The notes: generated by a model not told the origin, from the letters alone. Shown: positions 6,607 to 14,816, counted from the first letter of the stretch. The stretch is DNA of 18,766 bases from an uncultured Ruminococcus sp. (GCA_900539095.1 UQAR01000044.1:1-18766); one strand, 5' to 3'. Numbers and translations: made by a program.

Positions 6607-7372
6607 CAAACACTACCTCCTTGCTGTCGAATACAGGGCCGTCCTTGCAGACGTGAGAATTGAACTCCTGACCGTCCTTGACAGTGCGGCATACACATAC
6701 AAGACACGCACCCACGCCGCAAGCCATTCTCTGTTCCAGAGATACCTGACAGTAAATGCCGTTTTCTTCACATATCTTAGTGATGTTTTTGAGCATTATC
6801 ATTGGGCCGCAGGCATAAACGATATCAGGCTTTTCGCTTTTCAGCACATCAATAAGAGCGTCAGTCACAAAGCCCTTTCTTCCTGCCGAGCCGTCGTCAG
6901 TGCAAAGCTTGACGTCACAGCCCATGGCCTTGAAGTCCTCCTGCAAAATAACAGCCGCAGCGTTTCTGAAACCGCTTATAACAGTTGCGTTCTCGCCATA
7001 TTCCTTTGCAATGCCCACCATTGGAGGCGTGCCTATGCCGCCACCGATACAGACAGCCTTTTTGCCCTTTTCAAGCACCTTAAAGCCGTTGCCCAGCGGA
7101 GCGATAATGTCAACAAGATCGCCCTTGTTAAGCTCGCTTATCCTGTCAGTGCCGTGACCTCTTACCTCAAAAACAAGGCGGATAGTGCCCTTGTCCTTGT
7201 CGATATCACATATTGAGATAGGTCTGCGAAGGAAAAATCCCTCAGCCTGCACCTGTGCGAACTGTCCTGCCTTTGCCGCCTTTGCAATGTGCGGACAGTA
7301 TATCTCAATGTCAAAAATTCCTTTTGCAAGGGTCTTTTTAGAAACTATGGGGTATTTACCCTGCTTGTACAT
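6599..7372 (-). CDS. pyrK: Dihydroorotate dehydrogenase B, electron-transfer subunit
   Basis: The 257-residue iron-sulfur flavoprotein carries electrons from PyrD to NAD+. An N-terminal ferredoxin-reductase-like barrel holds RRPISICD (49-56), the FAD-binding motif. The NAD-binding half has GGGIGTPPM (110-118) and the CGP signature (188-190). The C-terminal [2Fe-2S] site is complete: ACGVGACLVC plus a distal Cys, giving C218, C223, C226 and C242. A GGGAGG site precedes ATG 7372. It is followed, with an 8-bp overlap, by pyrD and preceded, 18 bp upstream, by a lipoprotein gene unrelated to pyrimidine synthesis. Confidence 0.96.
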   Translation of the reverse strand: MYKQGKYPIVSKKTLAKGIFDIEIYCPHIAKAAKAGQFAQVQAEGFFLRRPISICDIDKDKGTIRLVFEVRGHGTDRISELNKGDLVDIIAPLGNGFKVLEKGKKAVCIGGGIGTPPMVGIAKEYGENATVISGFRNAAAVILQEDFKAMGCDVKLCTDDGSAGRKGFVTDALIDVLKSEKPDIVYACGPMIMLKNITKICEENGIYCQVSLEQRMACGVGACLVCVCRTVKDGQEFNSHVCKDGPVFDSKEVVFDE

Positions 7373-7390
7373 TAAAAAATCCTCCCTGTA

Positions 7391-7867
7391 TTAGTTCTTT
7401 ACTTCATTCGGAGCGTTCACCGCATCAAAAACGAGTGTGACCGAGTTTTCGTTATCAGTATAAGTAAGTTTCAGCGTGTAAGAGTCAGCAAAATAGCCTA
7501 TCTCCTGCCTTTTGGACATATTCTCCCACCCGGCAGGCGGTGCAAAATCCACTCCGCTGTCATCAACAAAGATAAGATCGTCGCCGTCCATTTCGATAGT
7601 GCCTTTTAAGCAGGGATTGCCTGCTTCTGCGTCATACATGAGATAGTTGCCGTCTGAACGGATAATAAGGCTGAGATAGCCCGAATAAAGCTCGCTGTTG
7701 TCAAGGGGCGTTTCATGGCATTTCCACTCGCCTACGATACATCTTGGAAAATCGCTTTGCTCCTGCTGACTGTCCGTCAAAGAGCTTGTATCTTCGTTCT
7801 TTGCACAGGAGCATAAAAGCAATGCTCCCACCGCCGCTGTAAACAATATAACGCCCTTTGCTGTCAT
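7391..7867 (-). CDS. Small lipoprotein of unknown function inside the pyr cluster
   Basis: The 158-residue protein starts with a lipoprotein signal peptide ending in LLCSC (Cys21). The mature part is acidic with predicted beta-strands: GEWKCHE, then YLSLIIRSDGNYLMYD, GTIEMDGDDLIFVD and SYTLKLTYTDNENSVTLVF. The G-x-W opening followed by short strand-turn-strand units suggests a small lipocalin-like or beta-barrel fold, but no family was recognised. A good AAAGGAG precedes the ATG. It lies between pyrF (21 bp upstream) and pyrK (18 bp downstream) on the same strand, so it must be co-transcribed. A pyrimidine role is not supported by any motif. It shows a loose resemblance to the protein at 10234-10713. 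Confidence 0.8.
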   Translation of the reverse strand: MTAKGVILFTAAVGALLLCSCAKNEDTSSLTDSQQEQSDFPRCIVGEWKCHETPLDNSELYSGYLSLIIRSDGNYLMYDAEAGNPCLKGTIEMDGDDLIFVDDSGVDFAPPAGWENMSKRQEIGYFADSYTLKLTYTDNENSVTLVFDAVNAPNEVKN

Positions 7868-7888
7868 ACTCAGTCACTCCTTTAGTGT

Positions 7889-8824
7889 TTATTCAAGTGT
7901 GATCTTAGGCAGATATGAGATTATATCCTCTTTCATTCTGATAACTTCACGTCTTGCAGCCTTTGCAAAATCGTGCTCGTCGCAGTTATCCTCTTTCTTG
8001 TATGCACACATTACGCCACGGGAAGAGTTCACTATAGCACCAAGACCGTGATCGTCAAATGCCTTTGATACGCCCTCAGCACCGCCGCCCTGTGCACCGT
8101 AACCCGGTACAAGGAAGAATGTGTGCGGCAGAGCCTTTCTCATCTCAGCAAGCTGCTCAGGATAAGTCGCACCCACAACAGCACCTACGCCGCTGTAGCC
8201 ATACTTGCCCATAACGTCCTTGCCCCACAGTTCGCACATTGAGCCCATCGTGGCATAAACTGTCTTGTTGCCGATCATAAGATCCTGAAGTTCGCCGCTT
8301 GACTTGTTTGAGGTTTTTACCAAAACGAAAATGCCCTTGTCATATTTTCTGCACTGGTCAAGAAGAGGGTTGATTCCGTCTGAACCAAGATAGCCGTTTA
8401 CAGTGAGAGCGTCAGCACCGAAAGCCTCAATAAGCTCGCCGCCTACATCAGTAAGACCGAGGTGAGCAGTAGCATAAGCCTCCATAGTCGCACCGATATC
8501 GTTTCTCTTGCCGTCTGTCATGACGAACATACCTTTTTCCTTTGCATACTGGATAGTCTTGTAAAGCGTTTTTACGCCCTCATAGCCGTACATTTCATAG
8601 TATGCAGCCTGCGGCTTGATAGCAGGGCAGATGTCATGTATCTCGTCGATGATAGTCTTGTTGAACTCCCATATAGCCTTAGCCGCACCCTTGAGTGTCT
8701 TGCCATATTTCCTGAACTTCTTTTCCTTGATGTATTCAGGAACATAGTCAAGCTTTGGGTCAAGTCCCACAACTGAAGGGTTCTGTGTTTTTACGATATT
8801 TTCAATAAGTCTGTCAAATGCCAT
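7889..8824 (-). CDS. pyrF: Orotidine 5'-phosphate decarboxylase (long, type 2 form)
   Basis: The protein has 311 residues from ATG 8824, which has a purine-rich GGAAGAG site; an open reading frame extends 64 codons further upstream but would overlap pyrC and has no family-like sequence. The enzyme decarboxylates OMP to UMP, the last step of the pathway. The TIM-barrel motifs are VGLDP (18-22), AIKPQAAYYE (68-77) and TDGKRNDIG (103-111), with the catalytic D104-K106-D109 array; GYGAQGGG near residue 245 binds phosphate. The length near 310 and the sequence pattern place it with the longer type 2 PyrF group, not the ~235-residue type of E. coli. It follows pyrC by 28 bp. Confidence 0.95.
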   Translation of the reverse strand: MAFDRLIENIVKTQNPSVVGLDPKLDYVPEYIKEKKFRKYGKTLKGAAKAIWEFNKTIIDEIHDICPAIKPQAAYYEMYGYEGVKTLYKTIQYAKEKGMFVMTDGKRNDIGATMEAYATAHLGLTDVGGELIEAFGADALTVNGYLGSDGINPLLDQCRKYDKGIFVLVKTSNKSSGELQDLMIGNKTVYATMGSMCELWGKDVMGKYGYSGVGAVVGATYPEQLAEMRKALPHTFFLVPGYGAQGGGAEGVSKAFDDHGLGAIVNSSRGVMCAYKKEDNCDEHDFAKAARREVIRMKEDIISYLPKITLE

Positions 8825-8852
8825 TTTTCTCTTCCTTTCGGTATTGCGTATA

Positions 8853-10121
8853 TTACAGCTCAAAAACGAGCTTTCCTCTGCATATTGTGTACAAGACCTT
8901 GCCTTTGAGTCTTGTTCCCTTGAACACGCTGTTTTTGCTCTTTGAGTTAAGTTCCGCAGGGATAACCTCCCATTCATAATCAGGGTCAAAGATACAAAGG
9001 TCGCATCTTTCGCCAACTGCTATCTTAATAGGCTCAAGTCCCATTATCCTTCTCGGATTTACCGACATTATCTCTGCAATCTTGTCAAGACCGCACTTGC
9101 CGCTGTGATAAAGCTTTGTGAGCGTTGCCGCAAGGGAAGTTTCAAGTCCAACGACGCCGTTTGGGGCTTTCTCAAAGTCAGCCTTTTCCTCAGCCGAGTG
9201 CGGAGCGTGGTCTGTGATTATGCAGTCGATAGTGCCGTCAAGCACTGCCTCCTCGACCGCAGCTCTGTCCTCTTCCGTTCTAAGCGGCGGTGACATTCTG
9301 AAATCAGCGTCACGGGACAAAAGCTTTTCGTCTGTGAACGTAAAATAGTGTGGAGCAGTTTCGCAGGTGACTTTCACGCCGTCCTTTTTAGCCGCCCTTA
9401 TGATGTTCACAGAGCCTTTTGTGGAAACGTGACAAATGTGAACTCTCGCATTGCAGCTCATTGCAAGGCATATCTCACGGGCAGTGATATAGTCCTCAGA
9501 GGCTCTGTCCATGCCCTTTACGCCAAGCTTTTCGGATATCTCGCCTTTGTTTATTATGCCGCCGTTTATTATCTTCAAGTCCTCGCAGTGAGAAGTAACG
9601 ATAAGACCATTTTCATTAGTTTTTTCAATAGCCTGACGCATCAGTTCAGCGTTTTCAACAGGTCTGCCGTCATCAGAAATGGCAGTAACGCCTGCGGCTT
9701 TGAGTGCGTCATAGTCGCAAAGCTCCTGACCTTTCATGCCTTTTGTAACGCAGGCGATAGGGAAAACGTCGATACCGGTTTTCTTCGCCTTTTCAAAGAC
9801 ATATTTAACGCCCTCAGGAGAGTCGATAGGCGGTTTTGTGTTCGGCATACAGGCAACTCCGGTAAATCCGCCGGCTTTTGCAGCGTTCGCACCTGTGATT
9901 ATGTCCTCCTTGTAGGTAAGACCAGGGTCACGGAAGTGAACGTGCATATCGAAAAGACCCGGCAGTGCACAAAGCTTGCCCTTTGCGTCAATAACTCTCT
10001 GAGCAGGCTCGTCAGTTTTTCCAAGGCTGACTATCTTTCCCCCGTCAATGCCTATGTCCGTTATGCCGTCAAGCCCTGTCTGAGGGTCGCAGGCACGGAT
10101 ATTTTTGATCAGTAGCTCCAT
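8853..10121 (-). CDS. pyrC: Dihydroorotase, class I
   Basis: The 422-residue zinc hydrolase cyclises carbamoyl-aspartate to dihydroorotate, the third step of UMP synthesis. Metal-binding and catalytic residues are in place: HVHFRDPG (H60, H62, R64), SDDGRPV (D151, the class I metal-bridging position), SHCED (H178), HICHVST (H231) and ITDHAPHS (D304). Length and motifs fit class I (Aquifex/Bacillus type) and not the shorter E. coli class II. A strong AAAGGAG precedes ATG 10121. It is the first gene of the pyr cluster (pyrC, pyrF, lipoprotein, pyrK, pyrD); pyrB, pyrE and carAB are not in the window. No PyrR-type leader attenuator is visible upstream, only a 12-bp palindrome. Confidence 0.96.
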   Translation of the reverse strand: MELLIKNIRACDPQTGLDGITDIGIDGGKIVSLGKTDEPAQRVIDAKGKLCALPGLFDMHVHFRDPGLTYKEDIITGANAAKAGGFTGVACMPNTKPPIDSPEGVKYVFEKAKKTGIDVFPIACVTKGMKGQELCDYDALKAAGVTAISDDGRPVENAELMRQAIEKTNENGLIVTSHCEDLKIINGGIINKGEISEKLGVKGMDRASEDYITAREICLAMSCNARVHICHVSTKGSVNIIRAAKKDGVKVTCETAPHYFTFTDEKLLSRDADFRMSPPLRTEEDRAAVEEAVLDGTIDCIITDHAPHSAEEKADFEKAPNGVVGLETSLAATLTKLYHSGKCGLDKIAEIMSVNPRRIMGLEPIKIAVGERCDLCIFDPDYEWEVIPAELNSKSKNSVFKGTRLKGKVLYTICRGKLVFEL

Positions 10122-10137
10122 TTTTACTCCTTTTTAT

Positions 10138-10149
10138 ACGGATATCCGT
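10138..10149. promoter_or_regulatory. 12-bp palindrome upstream of pyrC
   Basis: ACGGATATCCGT is a perfect palindrome, 17 bases before the pyrC start codon and next to its ribosome site. It could be an operator or form part of a leader structure. No strong promoter was found between it and the upstream terminator-like hairpin. Confidence 0.35.
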
Positions 10150-10185
10150 TGATTCAAGTTATCTGCTTATTTCACAATATCATAC

Positions 10186-10220
10186 AAAAGCTGCGGCTAA
10201 ACACATTGTCTAGCCGTAGC
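10186..10220 (-). terminator. Terminator-like hairpin between the manA-ilvD gene train and pyrC
   Basis: On the minus strand a 10-bp stem (10211-10220 with 10190-10199, one mismatch) is followed by TTTTGTAT. The T-run is short, so some read-through into pyrC is plausible. Confidence 0.65.
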
Positions 10221-10233
10221 CCTTGAAAATTCG

Positions 10234-10713
10234 TTATTTGCCATCATAGAACGAGCCGTCAGAGTTTTTTCTCTCGCATGAGTAAACTCCGTCGGAGTTC
10301 TGGAAGATGAACTTGCAGGTAGCGACCTTGTCGCTCTCGTCCTCAGACGGAACAGAAAGGTCCTTGTAGGAAATAGTTGAGAAGAATTTCATTCTCAGAC
10401 CGATATCCACCGTGTTGTCCCTGTCAGAAGGATTTACAAGCAGCTGGATCTTACCGCTGCCCTTGTCCTCTTGTATCTTGAACCAGCCCTTTGCGATAAC
10501 AGAATCATCATCAGTGTGAGTGATAGTGAAATCACCCTCGTCAGAAAACTCAAATGTGATGTTAGCGTCCTTATCAGTCCATGTTCCTGAGATAAGCTCT
10601 CTGGAATCGCCTGATCTTGACGGCTGATTGAATACATATGTGCAGATGAATATACCCACTACTACGAGAACTACAAAGAGTATTCCAAGCAAGCCTGAAA
10701 TGAATTTTTTCAT
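10234..10713 (-). CDS. Membrane-anchored small protein of unknown function
   Basis: The 159-residue protein has an N-terminal hydrophobic helix (about residues 4-28) without a clear cleavage site or lipobox, so it is probably a signal anchor with the rest outside. The exterior part opens with ISGTWTDKDANITFEF and continues with strand-forming, acidic segments such as GDFTITHTDDDSVIAKGWF and SGKIQLLVN, and ends with GVYSCERKNSDGSFYDG. The G-x-W opening and strand pattern recall small lipocalin-like domains found in many Clostridia lipoproteins; no family is certain. It follows ilvD by 46 bp with a good GGCGG site and precedes a terminator-like hairpin. It loosely resembles the lipoprotein at 7391-7867. 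Confidence 0.75.
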   Translation of the reverse strand: MKKFISGLLGILFVVLVVVGIFICTYVFNQPSRSGDSRELISGTWTDKDANITFEFSDEGDFTITHTDDDSVIAKGWFKIQEDKGSGKIQLLVNPSDRDNTVDIGLRMKFFSTISYKDLSVPSEDESDKVATCKFIFQNSDGVYSCERKNSDGSFYDGK

Positions 10714-10759
10714 ATTTTTCCGCCTTTCTCCCTTATTACCTATTATATCGTTTCGGACA

Positions 10760-12427
10760 TTAGTCCTTTATCTGAAGTATAGCTCCTCTGTTTGCTGATG
10801 TTACAAGTGACGCATATCTTGCAAGATAGCCTGTTGTTACCTTAGGCTGTCTTGGTTTCCAGTTCTTTCTTCTCTCTGCAAGCTCCTCGTCGGATACCTT
10901 CAGAGTGATAGAGCAGTTGTCGATATCTATCGCTATCATGTCGCCCTCTTCGACCAGTGCGATAGGACCGCCTACAGCAGCCTCAGGTGAAACGTGACCG
11001 ATAGACGCACCTCTCGACGCACCGCTGAAACGTCCGTCTGTGATGAGTGCAACAGTTGAGCCAAGACCCATGCCTGCGATAGCAGATGTAGGATTGAGCA
11101 TCTCTCTCATTCCAGGGCCGCCCTTAGGGCCTTCATAACGGATAACCACAACATCGCCCTCAACTATCTTGCCGCCTCTGATAGCAGCGATAGCGTCCTC
11201 TTCGCAGTCAAACACTCTTGCAGGACCTTCATGAGCCAGCATTTCAGGTGCAACAGCAGAACGCTTAACAACGCAGGTGTCAGGTGCAAGGTTGCCTCTC
11301 AGAACAGCGATTCCGCCTGTCTGAGAATATGGATTATCTATTGGTCTGATAAGCTCAGGGTTCTTGTTTACAACGCCGCTGATGTTCTCGCCTACTGTCT
11401 TTCCTGTGCAAGTCATGCAGTCTGTGTTGATAAGGTTTTTCTTGTTAAGCTCATTGAGAACTGCGTAAACGCCGCCTGCCTCGTTGAGGTCTTCCATATA
11501 TGTGTGACCGGCTGGAGCGAGGTGACAGAGGTTAGGTGTTCTCTTTGATATCTCGTTTACAAAGTCAAGGTCAAGGTCGATTCCGCACTCGTGAGCGATA
11601 GCAGGCAGGTGGAGCATTGAGTTTGTTGAGCAGCCCAGTGCCATATCAGCTGTGATAGCGTTTATGAAAGCGTCCTTTGTCATGATATCTCTTGGTCTGA
11701 TATTGTTCTTGTAAAGTTCCATTACCTGCATACCAGCGTGCTTTGCAAGCTTGAGTCTTTCAGAATATACAGCAGGGATAGTGCCGTTTCCTCTAAGACC
11801 CATGCCGAGAACTTCTGTAAGGCAGTTCATAGAGTTTGCAGTGTACATACCTGAGCAGCTGCCGCAGGTCGGACAAGCTTTGTTCTCAAATTCCTCAACA
11901 TCGTCAAGTGTGAACTTGCCTGCGTTGTAAGTACCAACAGCCTCGAACATACTTGAAAGGGAAGTCTTTTTGCCCTTAACGTGACCAGCCAGCATTGGAC
12001 CGCCTGATACGAAAATAGTTGGAACGTTTACTCTTGCGGCTGCCATGAGCAGACCAGGAACGTTCTTGTCGCAGTTTGGTATCATAACAAGAGCGTCAAA
12101 GTGATGAGCCAAAGCCATGCACTCTGTTGAGTCAGCGATAAGGTCACGGGTAACGAGAGAATACTTCATTCCCATGTGACCCATAGCGATACCGTCACAA
12201 ACAGCGATAGCAGGGAATACAACAGGTGTTCCGCCTGCCATTGCAACGCCCATTTTAACAGCCTCAACTATCTTGTCAATGTTCATATGACCAGGAACTA
12301 TCTCGTTGTATGAAGATACGATACCAACGAGCGGTCTGTCCATTTCTTCCTTTGTCATACCCAGAGCGTTGAAAAGCGATCTCTGAGGAGCTTTGTCAAC
12401 TCCGTCACAAAAATAATTACATGCCAT
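10760..12427 (-). CDS. ilvD: Dihydroxy-acid dehydratase
   Basis: The 555-residue cytoplasmic iron-sulfur enzyme dehydrates 2,3-dihydroxy-isovalerate and its methylvalerate homologue to the keto acids that lead to valine, leucine and isoleucine. Cluster-binding cysteines appear in PAIAVCDG (C77), NCDKNVPG (C119) and CPTCGSCSGMYTANSM (C191 in the CGSCSGM signature). The C-terminal family signature GRFSGASRG is present. Length is normal. ATG 12427 has AGAGG upstream. No other ilv gene is in the window; it sits between a membrane protein of unknown function (44 bp upstream) and a small membrane-anchored protein, in a train that begins with sugar genes. Confidence 0.96.
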   Translation of the reverse strand: MACNYFCDGVDKAPQRSLFNALGMTKEEMDRPLVGIVSSYNEIVPGHMNIDKIVEAVKMGVAMAGGTPVVFPAIAVCDGIAMGHMGMKYSLVTRDLIADSTECMALAHHFDALVMIPNCDKNVPGLLMAAARVNVPTIFVSGGPMLAGHVKGKKTSLSSMFEAVGTYNAGKFTLDDVEEFENKACPTCGSCSGMYTANSMNCLTEVLGMGLRGNGTIPAVYSERLKLAKHAGMQVMELYKNNIRPRDIMTKDAFINAITADMALGCSTNSMLHLPAIAHECGIDLDLDFVNEISKRTPNLCHLAPAGHTYMEDLNEAGGVYAVLNELNKKNLINTDCMTCTGKTVGENISGVVNKNPELIRPIDNPYSQTGGIAVLRGNLAPDTCVVKRSAVAPEMLAHEGPARVFDCEEDAIAAIRGGKIVEGDVVVIRYEGPKGGPGMREMLNPTSAIAGMGLGSTVALITDGRFSGASRGASIGHVSPEAAVGGPIALVEEGDMIAIDIDNCSITLKVSDEELAERRKNWKPRQPKVTTGYLARYASLVTSANRGAILQIKD

Positions 12428-12471
12428 TTTTTTATTACCTCTTTTGAAAAAATATATCAGCGAGGGCGAAA

Positions 12472-12990
12472 TTATTCTCCGTCCTCATTTTCTTTCGTTT
12501 CAGCCTCGTCTGAGTTCTCCTCTGCCTTTGCAGGGTGCAAAAGCTTTCTTATGCCGTATGCAGAGCAGTATTCGCAGACGATATCCAGTGCTGAGAAAAT
12601 AATGAGCATCATGTTCATTGAGAAGATACCCGTAAGGAGCACAGCTGCCGCCGGGATAATGAAAAGCGGGATACCGGTGCCGTAAAGATCTTCAAAATGA
12701 TTGCCATTTTTATACTGCCTTGCCCAAAGCACCCAGTAGAGTGCGATAACAATCAGCATTATTGCCGCCCATATTATGAAAAGCAGCTTGCTTGAAAAGC
12801 CTACCTTATAGCTGCCGATACAAAGGCACATATAGCCTATGCAGCCGAATCTGCCCACGCACTTTGCGATAAACACGATAATGTTCTCGTCCTCAAGCTC
12901 AGGCTTGTCGGCAGGTGTCTTAAAGCAGGCGAATATCACAGGTATCAGCAAAAGCAAAGTAGGTATAAAACCTATTATACTGAACTTCAT
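12472..12990 (-). CDS. Integral membrane protein of unknown function
   Basis: The 172-residue protein has four or five hydrophobic helices (about residues 5-22, 38-60, 68-90, 107-135), several cysteines within the helices, and an acidic C-terminal tail (ENSDEAETKENEDGE) that is probably cytoplasmic. No family motif was recognised. AAGGAGG precedes the ATG. It starts 15 bp after the stop of the upstream cytoplasmic protein, so the two are almost certainly co-expressed and may work together, but nothing in the sequence shows how. Confidence 0.75.
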   Translation of the reverse strand: MKFSIIGFIPTLLLLIPVIFACFKTPADKPELEDENIIVFIAKCVGRFGCIGYMCLCIGSYKVGFSSKLLFIIWAAIMLIVIALYWVLWARQYKNGNHFEDLYGTGIPLFIIPAAAVLLTGIFSMNMMLIIFSALDIVCEYCSAYGIRKLLHPAKAEENSDEAETKENEDGE

Positions 12991-13005
12991 TTCGTTTTGT
13001 CCTCC

Positions 13006-13806
13006 TTAGCGGAATGGTCTGTGCTCCACTTCTAATACTTCTCTCTTCATTGTGCGGACAGTCTCATCAACAGCCGCCATAAGCTTTTTCTCAAGTGGAG
13101 TACCAACAACATTTTTAGGGTAGCTTACAGAGAAACAGGTCTTGGAGTTAGGGATATAGTCGTAAAGTCGGCAATAATAGAAATATTTCACCATACCTCT
13201 GCTTTCGATCTTTGCCTTAAAACGCACTCTTGGATCCATGTCATGGATGGGCAGGAACATCATTGCATCGTCAGGCACGCCGCCATTATCAAATTTCTCT
13301 GCCATGTTATAGATTATTTCTTCATCTGCATCATAAACTCCAAAAAGCGGAGTATTTGAGTCAGAGTAATCTGAATCATAATCGTCATCAATGGTCGGAA
13401 GATATGACGCCAGATAGTGTACATCTCCGCAAGTTTCAAGAAAATCTCCGCTCAGATCAAATGTTATCTTCACTCTTATCTCAGCGTCTTCACCGTCATA
13501 TATCTCAAATTCTATTTCTCTTGACGGCTTTGCAGGAATGCTTGCTGTGTCAAGTACCTCCTGCGGTGCAGAGTATGTCGGTCGTGTATAAGCGTAATTG
13601 CTCCTCTTACTTGAACTTGTGCTTGAAGTGGCAGTGCTTGGTTTGCTTGAAGTTGTGGTGCTTGAAGAGCCGTTTATAGCCTCGTTTTTCTTGTCCATAG
13701 CCTGATTGAACAGGTCTTTAAGTCCTGTCGGGCCGTTTCCGTTCTTTGCCGCAGCGTTGTCTATTGCGTCAACTGCACCCTTTAAAAGCTTGTCAAATAA
13801 CCCCAT
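13006..13806 (-). CDS. Cytoplasmic protein of unknown function with Ser/Thr linker
   Basis: The 266-residue protein has no signal peptide or membrane helix. An N-terminal amphipathic region (MGLFDKLLKGAVDAIDNAAA) is joined by a Ser/Thr-rich low-complexity linker (about residues 46-70) to a folded domain of about 180 residues. The latter is rich in aromatic and acidic residues (EIEFEIYDGEDAEIRVKITF; FYYCRLYDYIPNSKTCFSVSY) and looks mainly beta. I do not recognise the family. The MGLFDKLLKG start recalls small-protein and carrier-type N-termini seen in other Firmicutes proteins but is not diagnostic. GGAAAGGAG precedes the ATG. It follows the ROK kinase by 30 bp. Confidence 0.75.
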   Translation of the reverse strand: MGLFDKLLKGAVDAIDNAAAKNGNGPTGLKDLFNQAMDKKNEAINGSSSTTTSSKPSTATSSTSSSKRSNYAYTRPTYSAPQEVLDTASIPAKPSREIEFEIYDGEDAEIRVKITFDLSGDFLETCGDVHYLASYLPTIDDDYDSDYSDSNTPLFGVYDADEEIIYNMAEKFDNGGVPDDAMMFLPIHDMDPRVRFKAKIESRGMVKYFYYCRLYDYIPNSKTCFSVSYPKNVVGTPLEKKLMAAVDETVRTMKREVLEVEHRPFR

Positions 13807-13836
13807 TGTAGTTACTCCTTTCCTTTTGTTTGCTTT

Positions 13837-14796
13837 TTATTTTTTGTGTGAAAGTCCAAGGAATGCCGCACCGATTATGCCTGCGTCATTTCCAAGCTTT
13901 GCAATAACTATCTCAGTGTTCTTTGCTGAGTTCTTTGTGTAAATTTCCTTAGCCACAAGCTCTTTCAGCGGCAAAAGCAGAGGGTCGCCCTCGTTGCATA
14001 CACCGCCGCCGATACAGAGGATATCAGGCTGGAAAATGTTTATTGTGTTTGTGATACCGCAAGCAAGATACTTTATGTATTTGTCAACAACTTCCTTGCC
14101 TGCCTTATCGCCGGCTCTCATGGCGTTGAACGCAGTTCTTGCTGAGACCTTGCCGTCCTCTTCGTTCATTTTCCACATGATAGAGTCCTTGTCCTCGAAC
14201 ATAGCCTCTTTTGTCATTCTTACAAGACCTGTTGCAGAAGAGAATACCTCAAAGCAGCCGTGTCTGCCGCAGGTGCACTGTGGGCCGTTAGGGTCGATAA
14301 CAGTGTGGCCTATCTCAGCACCGGCAAAGTTAAAGCCTGAGTATATCTTTCCGTTAATGATTATTCCTCCGCCTACGCCTGTGCCCAGAGTGATACAAAC
14401 AGCGTCGTTCGCACCCTTTGCCGCACCGGCAACATACTCACCGTATGCCGCAGCATTTGCGTCATTTTCAACATAGCAAGGCTTGTCGATGAACTTCTTC
14501 ATAAGGTCAACAACGTGGAAGTTCAGGAAACCGAGGTTGTTTGAATACTCGATAACGCCTGTGTCAGAGTTTGCAGTACCAGGTGTGCCGATACCTACAG
14601 ATTCTATCTGCTCTATCTCCAACCCTGCGTTCTTTACAGCCTCCAAAGCGACCTTAGCCATGTCCTCGCATATCTCCTCAGCAGGTCTTGGCAGATTGGT
14701 CTTGCAGGTAGCCTTTGCGATTATCTCAAACTCGTCGTTCACAACACCAGCCTTGATGTTAGTGCCGCCAAGGTCGATACCAATGTAATACTTCAT
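13837..14796 (-). CDS. glcK: ROK-family glucokinase
   Basis: The 319-residue kinase phosphorylates glucose, and possibly related hexoses, to the 6-phosphate with ATP. The N-terminal ATP phosphate loop is GIDLGGTNIKAG (6-17). The catalytic aspartate is D112 in VENDANAAAYGE. The second phosphate motif is LGTGVGGGIIINGK (137-150), followed by the substrate motif EIGH (161-164). The zinc site CTCGRHGC (174-181) is complete, as in active ROK glucokinases. AAGGGAG precedes ATG 14796. With manA two genes upstream, it would feed glucose and mannose derivatives into glycolysis. ROK enzymes for fructose or N-acetylmannosamine share these motifs, so sugar specificity is inferred. Confidence 0.9.
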   Translation of the reverse strand: MKYYIGIDLGGTNIKAGVVNDEFEIIAKATCKTNLPRPAEEICEDMAKVALEAVKNAGLEIEQIESVGIGTPGTANSDTGVIEYSNNLGFLNFHVVDLMKKFIDKPCYVENDANAAAYGEYVAGAAKGANDAVCITLGTGVGGGIIINGKIYSGFNFAGAEIGHTVIDPNGPQCTCGRHGCFEVFSSATGLVRMTKEAMFEDKDSIMWKMNEEDGKVSARTAFNAMRAGDKAGKEVVDKYIKYLACGITNTINIFQPDILCIGGGVCNEGDPLLLPLKELVAKEIYTKNSAKNTEIVIAKLGNDAGIIGAAFLGLSHKK

Positions 14797-14816
14797 ATTA
14801 ATTTCTCCCTTTTATT

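Noticed and set aside
6539..7216. Long plus-strand open frame opposite pyrK
   Set aside because: It is antisense to a well-supported gene, has no ribosome site or family-like sequence, and reflects codon bias of pyrK.
8825..9016. 64-codon N-terminal extension of pyrF
   Set aside because: It overlaps pyrC, lacks a ribosome site at its start, and the family N-terminus begins at the ATG at 8824 with a good site.
9348..10115. 255-codon plus-strand open frame opposite pyrC
   Set aside because: It is a shadow of the pyrC coding sequence, without a recognisable domain or ribosome site.
10150..10189. Promoter for pyrC after the hairpin
   Set aside because: TTGTAT, TTGTGA and TATGAT-like boxes are present but none pairs with a good partner at proper spacing.
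10742..10747. TATAAT on the minus strand between ilvD and the gene at 10234-10713, as a separate promoter
   Set aside because: No acceptable -35 is found 16-18 bp upstream and no extended -10; too weak to list as a promoter.
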